This document shows, one piece after another, positions 13,840 to 17,041 of a stretch of DNA of 17,041 nt (positions are counted from its first letter, which is position 1; each line of letters begins with the position of its first letter). The translations under genes and the position numbers were made by a program. The notes under the pieces were generated by a model. That model searched no databases, was not told the DNA's origin, and saw only the letters and a program-made list of their open reading frames with translations. The stretch lies in NCBI GenBank assembly GCA_946566415.1, contig CAMNWW010000019.1, positions 1 through 17,041 of the forward strand, given 5' to 3'. The stretch is from an uncultured Lachnospiraceae bacterium. GTDB lineage: Bacteria > Bacillota > Clostridia > Lachnospirales > Lachnospiraceae.

Positions 13840-15342
13840 TTACATAAACATCCCAAGCCCGGTCCGAATCATCTCAATGATTGGCTCGGAACTGAGGCCT
13901 AAGAATATATTCAAGACAATAAAGCAGACCAGCGCCGCCGATTTCGCGGGCTGCTCCCGCAGAGGGACTACTCTCTGCTTTTCGTTACCGCGCCTGCGCT
14001 CCGGAGTATAAATCCGGATGACGGTATTCATAAAATAAAGGGCGTTCAGTATTGTACTGATCGCCAGCGCGATCAGGGTCGGAAGCATCTTGATCTCGTG
14101 CCCCACCGCCGCCTGCGCGAAAAGCAGCTTGGAGATAAAGCCGGAAAAGACCGGGAAACCCACCATGGAGAGGGAGCCTACTGTAAACGCGATTCCTGCC
14201 AGTTTATTCCGATACCCTGCGCCCGTCAGATCTGAAAAATCTGTACTATCCCCTGCAGAATCCGTTAGTCCCGACGCCGCCACGAAAAGGAGCGATTTGG
14301 TCGCCGCATGCGAAAGTATATGATAGATGCTGGCAATTACTCCCGGAAGAGTTCCAAGCCCGAATCCCATATAAATATATCCGATCTGCGCCACGGAGGA
14401 ATATGCGATCATCCTGCGGATATCTTTTTCCTTGATGGCGCTTAAAGAACCCATAATCATACCGATGATGCCGAACACGAATAAAATATGGATGACTTTG
14501 CTCTCTCTTACAATCCCAAATCCGATCACCCGGTAGAATATCTTGATCAGAAGAAAGATGTAGCCCTTGGAAACCAGGGAGGACAAGATCGCCGCGGACG
14601 ACAAGGTCGAATATCCATACGCGTCCGGAAGCCACGCATGAAACGGATACAGCGCGCTCTTGATCGCAAGCCCGACAGATATCAACACCATAGACACCAA
14701 AAGCGGGATATGGTACTGCCCCGACGCGTCAAGCGCCCGGACTGCCGCCTGGATATTACTCATCAAAAGCTGTCCCGTCAAATCATAAAGAAAACATATC
14801 CCCAAAAGCAAAAGACCGGAACCCAGAAGACTCATAATCATATACCTTGTCGCCGCCTCGATCGTCCTTCCGTTCTGCCGTATCATGATTAGCCCGCAGG
14901 CGGAAATCGTATTGATCTCTACAAACACATAGGCTGTAAATAAGTCGTTCGTATAGATCAACGCAAGCAGAGAACTGAGCAAAAGGTTCACCATGACGTA
15001 ATAGAGATTCTGTTTCGTTTCCTCGATCTGTATCTCCCGTTCGCGCACTCCGCCAATCATACTAAGCAGCATAATCACGCAGAAAAATACCGCCATAAGC
15101 GCTTCCAGGACGCCGACCCTGATCTCGTTCCCCCACGGCGCAGGGAAATGTCCCATCATATAGACGAACGCCTTCCCTGTCCTAACCACATAGGCAAGCA
15201 CTGCCGCGGACATCACGCCAATAATAGAAATAACGGCAATATTTACACGTTTCGCTTTTTTCCCATCCAGGACAGATGAGAGAGGTCCGGAGAAAAGCGA
15301 CAGGATGATCGATATAAAAGGAAGATTCTGCACAAACTCCAT
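13840..15342 (-). CDS. mnhD: MnhD-like antiporter subunit (first copy)
   Basis: A 500-aa membrane protein with about 14 helices, the closest of the three to standard MnhD. It has Glu142 (TAYVFVEINTISACGL), Lys228 and His235 (AIKSALYPFHAWLPDAYG) and Lys259 (SSLVSKGYIFL). The SILSHAATKSLLFVAASGL-like stretch (HILSHAATKSLLFVAASG) marks TM10-11. I chose ATG 15342 rather than GTG 15345 because it follows GGAGGGG by five bases and overlaps the mnhC stop by one base (TGATG), a classic coupled junction. It directly follows the NuoK-like gene, as in Mrp operons. It acts in the membrane as an H+/Na+ channel subunit. Confidence 0.9.
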   Translation of the reverse strand: MEFVQNLPFISIILSLFSGPLSSVLDGKKAKRVNIAVISIIGVMSAAVLAYVVRTGKAFVYMMGHFPAPWGNEIRVGVLEALMAVFFCVIMLLSMIGGVREREIQIEETKQNLYYVMVNLLLSSLLALIYTNDLFTAYVFVEINTISACGLIMIRQNGRTIEAATRYMIMSLLGSGLLLLGICFLYDLTGQLLMSNIQAAVRALDASGQYHIPLLVSMVLISVGLAIKSALYPFHAWLPDAYGYSTLSSAAILSSLVSKGYIFLLIKIFYRVIGFGIVRESKVIHILFVFGIIGMIMGSLSAIKEKDIRRMIAYSSVAQIGYIYMGFGLGTLPGVIASIYHILSHAATKSLLFVAASGLTDSAGDSTDFSDLTGAGYRNKLAGIAFTVGSLSMVGFPVFSGFISKLLFAQAAVGHEIKMLPTLIALAISTILNALYFMNTVIRIYTPERRRGNEKQRVVPLREQPAKSAALVCFIVLNIFLGLSSEPIIEMIRTGLGMFM

Positions 15343-15719
15343 CACAACCCCTCCTTTTTCAGCCGTGTGGTAATCTCATCCAGATCCAGCGTATGGTATC
15401 TGCGGTACAGCCGGATTGTGAGCGAAAGCATCAGAGCAGATACAGATACGGAAACCACGATGCCGGTAAGTACAAGTCCGCTGGGGATGGGATTAATATA
15501 CGCCTCTACATCCTGGACTCCGTCCACCACGATCGGCGCCTTCCTCCCTGCGACAAACCCTTTTAGGGCAAGGAAAAGATACATTGCTGTATCCATGATA
15601 TTCAGCCCGATGATTTTTTTGATCAAATTTTTCTGCAAAAGCAGATTAGAAAATCCGATTCCAAATAAAATCATCGCCACCGCTTCCGCATAATTATTGA
15701 TCAGATTGGTAAGATTCAT
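15342..15719 (-). CDS. mnhC: MnhC/NuoK-like subunit
   Basis: This 125-aa protein has three membrane helices, the usual size and shape of MnhC, MbhG and NuoK. The first helix is AVAMILFGIGFSNLLLQKN. The motif KIIGLNIMDTAMYLFLAL corresponds to the family's K-x-x-x-G-L region, and DPIPSGLVLTGIVV-type sequence is seen as NPIPSGLVLTGIVVSVSV, with the family's P-x-P-x-A/G-L-V-L-T-x-I-V-I signature. I chose ATG 15719, one base after the stop of the upstream gene, because AAGGGGGG lies eight bases before it and the longer reading adds a non-family leader. It packs between the MnhB-like and MnhD-like subunits in the complex. Confidence 0.9.
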   Translation of the reverse strand: MNLTNLINNYAEAVAMILFGIGFSNLLLQKNLIKKIIGLNIMDTAMYLFLALKGFVAGRKAPIVVDGVQDVEAYINPIPSGLVLTGIVVSVSVSALMLSLTIRLYRRYHTLDLDEITTRLKKEGL

Positions 15720-15720
15720 C

Positions 15721-16692
15721 CTAGTATCCCCCCTTCCGGAACATGACATAGAACGTATACATCGTTCCTGCAACCACGACCCCGACGCAGATATTCAGTA
15801 CCAGGATCAGCCCGCTGCTCAGGATCGCCCCCGGCGTTCCCAGCGGAATCACGCTCTCGATATGGTTCGCGCCGGTATAGAAAGAATAGCTCTTGGCAAG
15901 GCTGTAACACGCCAGCGCCGAAAAGCTCATGATTTTATAGGTCTTCGCTGTAAAGAATCGTTCCGTTTTCGCAAATCCAAACGCATTTACATACAGGATC
16001 AGTCCTGCGCCAATGACGGCGCCGCCTGAGAATCCGCCGCCCGGTCCTAAATGTCCTCCTAAAATCACATAGATTCCGAAAATAAAGATTGGAGGAACCA
16101 GAATCTTTGCAACTGTCTGAAGGATCACATCGTTTTTCGGTTCATGCGTCCTGTCGTTCGCTTCCCTGTATTCAATCGTATCTTTTCCATATTTTTTATC
16201 TGTCCGAAGAAGGATCAAAACAGTACATGTAGCGATAAACAGAACATGCGACTCCCCAAGCGTATCGAACGCACGGTAATCCAGGATCATGCCCGTCACA
16301 ATGTTGACGGCTCCTGTCTCCTGTAATCCCTTTTCAATGTAACGCTTTGACACCTCGTTATTTGCCGGGTTTTTCGGATCTCCGAATGTAGGAAGACCTG
16401 AAACCGCGAACAGGAGCATCACTACAAGAAAAATGCAGAAAGCAACGCTGAGTACCCTGTATATCCTCTCGAACCACTTCATTTCCCGGTTATTTTTAAG
16501 GTCATAAACCTGCTCATAAATCAGGTTTCTTTCTTTTTTTCTCCGGTCTTGTCCGTCCCTGTCTTCGATCACGATCTCCTGCGGCTTCGTCTCCACTACG
16601 TCCAGGAACGGATCTTTCGTCCCGTCCAGCCACTGCCTGAGCTTGAATGATAAAGTCTTTTGATATTCATCATCTGAGAGTCTTCTACTCAT
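15721..16692 (-). CDS. mnhB: MbhE-MnhB-like fusion subunit
   Basis: This 323-aa membrane protein joins two parts. Residues about 76-165 match the MbhE type (one helix, then NIVTGMILDYRAFDTLGES at 130-148). Residues about 195-323 match MnhB/MbhF (four helices, signature GGHLGPGGGFSGGAVI at 212-227). The first 75 residues are hydrophilic, charged and cytoplasmic, with no counterpart I recognise. ATG 16692, after GGAGGAGACAG and overlapping the DUF4040 gene by 8 bp, is a better start than the ATG 42 bases upstream. MnhB-type subunits form part of the Mrp ion path and link MnhA- and MnhC-type parts. The order DUF4040, E-B fusion, C, D agrees with Mbh/Mrp operons. Confidence 0.88.
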   Translation of the reverse strand: MSRRLSDDEYQKTLSFKLRQWLDGTKDPFLDVVETKPQEIVIEDRDGQDRRKKERNLIYEQVYDLKNNREMKWFERIYRVLSVAFCIFLVVMLLFAVSGLPTFGDPKNPANNEVSKRYIEKGLQETGAVNIVTGMILDYRAFDTLGESHVLFIATCTVLILLRTDKKYGKDTIEYREANDRTHEPKNDVILQTVAKILVPPIFIFGIYVILGGHLGPGGGFSGGAVIGAGLILYVNAFGFAKTERFFTAKTYKIMSFSALACYSLAKSYSFYTGANHIESVIPLGTPGAILSSGLILVLNICVGVVVAGTMYTFYVMFRKGGY

Positions 16693-16957
16693 CTGTCTCC
16701 TCCCCTTCCTTTTTTTCGGTCCGAATGATCGCATGGATCTTTTTTAAGGTCACAAAAAAGAGCACCGTTGTTACTCCGGCTCCTACCGCCGCTTCTGTGA
16801 TTGCAAGATCAGGTGATTCGAGAAGAATCCAGATGATTGACATAATCAGACTATAGGACATGAAAATTAGTATGGAATTTAAAAGATTTTTGGAAAGGCT
16901 CGCCGATATTGCACAGACTACCAGAAATCCCAGTAAAATACAGAAAAATATCTGCAT
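16685..16957 (-). CDS. MbhD-like DUF4040 subunit
   Basis: This 90-aa protein has three membrane helices and a short charged tail. LESPDLAITEAAVGAGVTTV (46-65) matches the DUF4040 signature, with Pro49, Asp50 and Glu55. In Mbh hydrogenases this is MbhD; in standard Mrp systems it corresponds to the C-terminal extension of MnhA. Its presence as a separate gene, followed by an MbhE-MnhB fusion, makes the operon closer to Mbh/Mbs than to classical seven-gene Mrp. AAGGAGG lies before ATG 16957, about 11 bases away, inside the end of the upstream gene. The 3' end overlaps the next start by 8 bp, so translation is coupled. Confidence 0.88.
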   Translation of the reverse strand: MQIFFCILLGFLVVCAISASLSKNLLNSILIFMSYSLIMSIIWILLESPDLAITEAAVGAGVTTVLFFVTLKKIHAIIRTEKKEGEETDE

Positions 16958-16963
16958 CGTAGA

Positions 16964-17041
16964 TTACGCCTCCTTATCTTCCTTGGATATTTCCTCTCGC
17001 TTTTCTTCGCCGGACGTTTTCTTCCGGAGTTCATCCATATG
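16964..17041 (-). CDS. C-terminal tail of the upstream antiporter gene (probably mnhG), partial
   Basis: Only the last 25 codons are in the window. They read HMDELRKKTSGEEKREEI and so on to a TAA at 16966-16964, all charged and cytoplasmic in character. The gene is followed after 6 nt by the DUF4040 gene. In related operons the gene at this place is mnhG, which could end in such a charged tail. The identity is inferred from order alone. Confidence 0.5.
   Translation of the reverse strand, partial: HMDELRKKTSGEEKREEISKEDKEA

Noticed and set aside
8697..16957. Complex I (nuo) or energy-converting hydrogenase operon
   Set aside because: DUF4040 and MnhB-type subunits point to Mrp/Mbh-like antiporters, and no catalytic, quinone-site or iron-sulfur subunits are present in the window.

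Overview
The window looks like a chromosomal segment of a gut-type Clostridia, most likely Lachnospiraceae. I infer this from the family mix: HTHxECY-repeat surface proteins, a SARP regulator with a GGDEF-like tail, Rpn-type PD-(D/E)XK transposase debris and a multi-subunit Mrp/Mbh-like antiporter operon. Strong GGAGG-type ribosome binding sites and moderate GC fit this. No rRNA, tRNA or CRISPR array is visible. Most genes lie on the minus strand, so they read from right to left.

Region A (about 1-7700) is a surface-protein locus with its own regulators. Transcription order is a degenerate HPt-domain protein (7460-7101), a SARP-type activator with a degenerate GGDEF-like tail (7075-5879), an intergenic region with helically phased direct repeats, an unassigned 158-aa protein (5743-5267), a 196-aa coiled-coil protein (5254-4664), a type I signal peptidase (4671-4060), and a very large surface protein (4047 to beyond base 1). 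The surface protein has a membrane anchor or signal segment, Cys/His repeats, a catalytically dead CHAP-like domain, beta-rich adhesin-like domains and an acidic linker. At the left edge its frame runs into two copies of a 60-bp repeat, exactly where a conserved adhesin motif would be expected. Either the gene is disrupted there or the sequence sits at a repeat-bounded junction.

Region B (about 7700-8680) is a graveyard of mobile or accessory genes on the plus strand. It has a strong sigma-A promoter, a structured leader hairpin, an internally deleted Rpn/PD-(D/E)XK transposase pseudogene with a terminator, and an internally deleted AAA-ATPase/PD-(D/E)XK remnant. The 3' end of that remnant forms part of a large bidirectional terminator.

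Region C (about 8690-17041) is one tightly packed minus-strand operon for an Mrp/Mbh-like cation/proton antiporter. Transcription order is the tail of an upstream gene (probably mnhG), a DUF4040/MbhD-like protein, a fused MbhE-MnhB-like protein, MnhC/NuoK-like, three MnhD/NuoN/M-like subunits and a 681-aa NuoL/HyfB-like subunit. All four large subunits keep the glutamate and two lysines of the proton path. No hydrogenase or NADH-dehydrogenase subunit is visible, and the operon continues off the right edge.

The main points of interest are the pseudo-HPt/SARP regulatory pair next to phased direct repeats, the dead-enzyme surface protein with its own signal peptidase, the repeat interrupting it, the structured leader of the transposase remnant, and an antiporter with four ion-translocating subunits.
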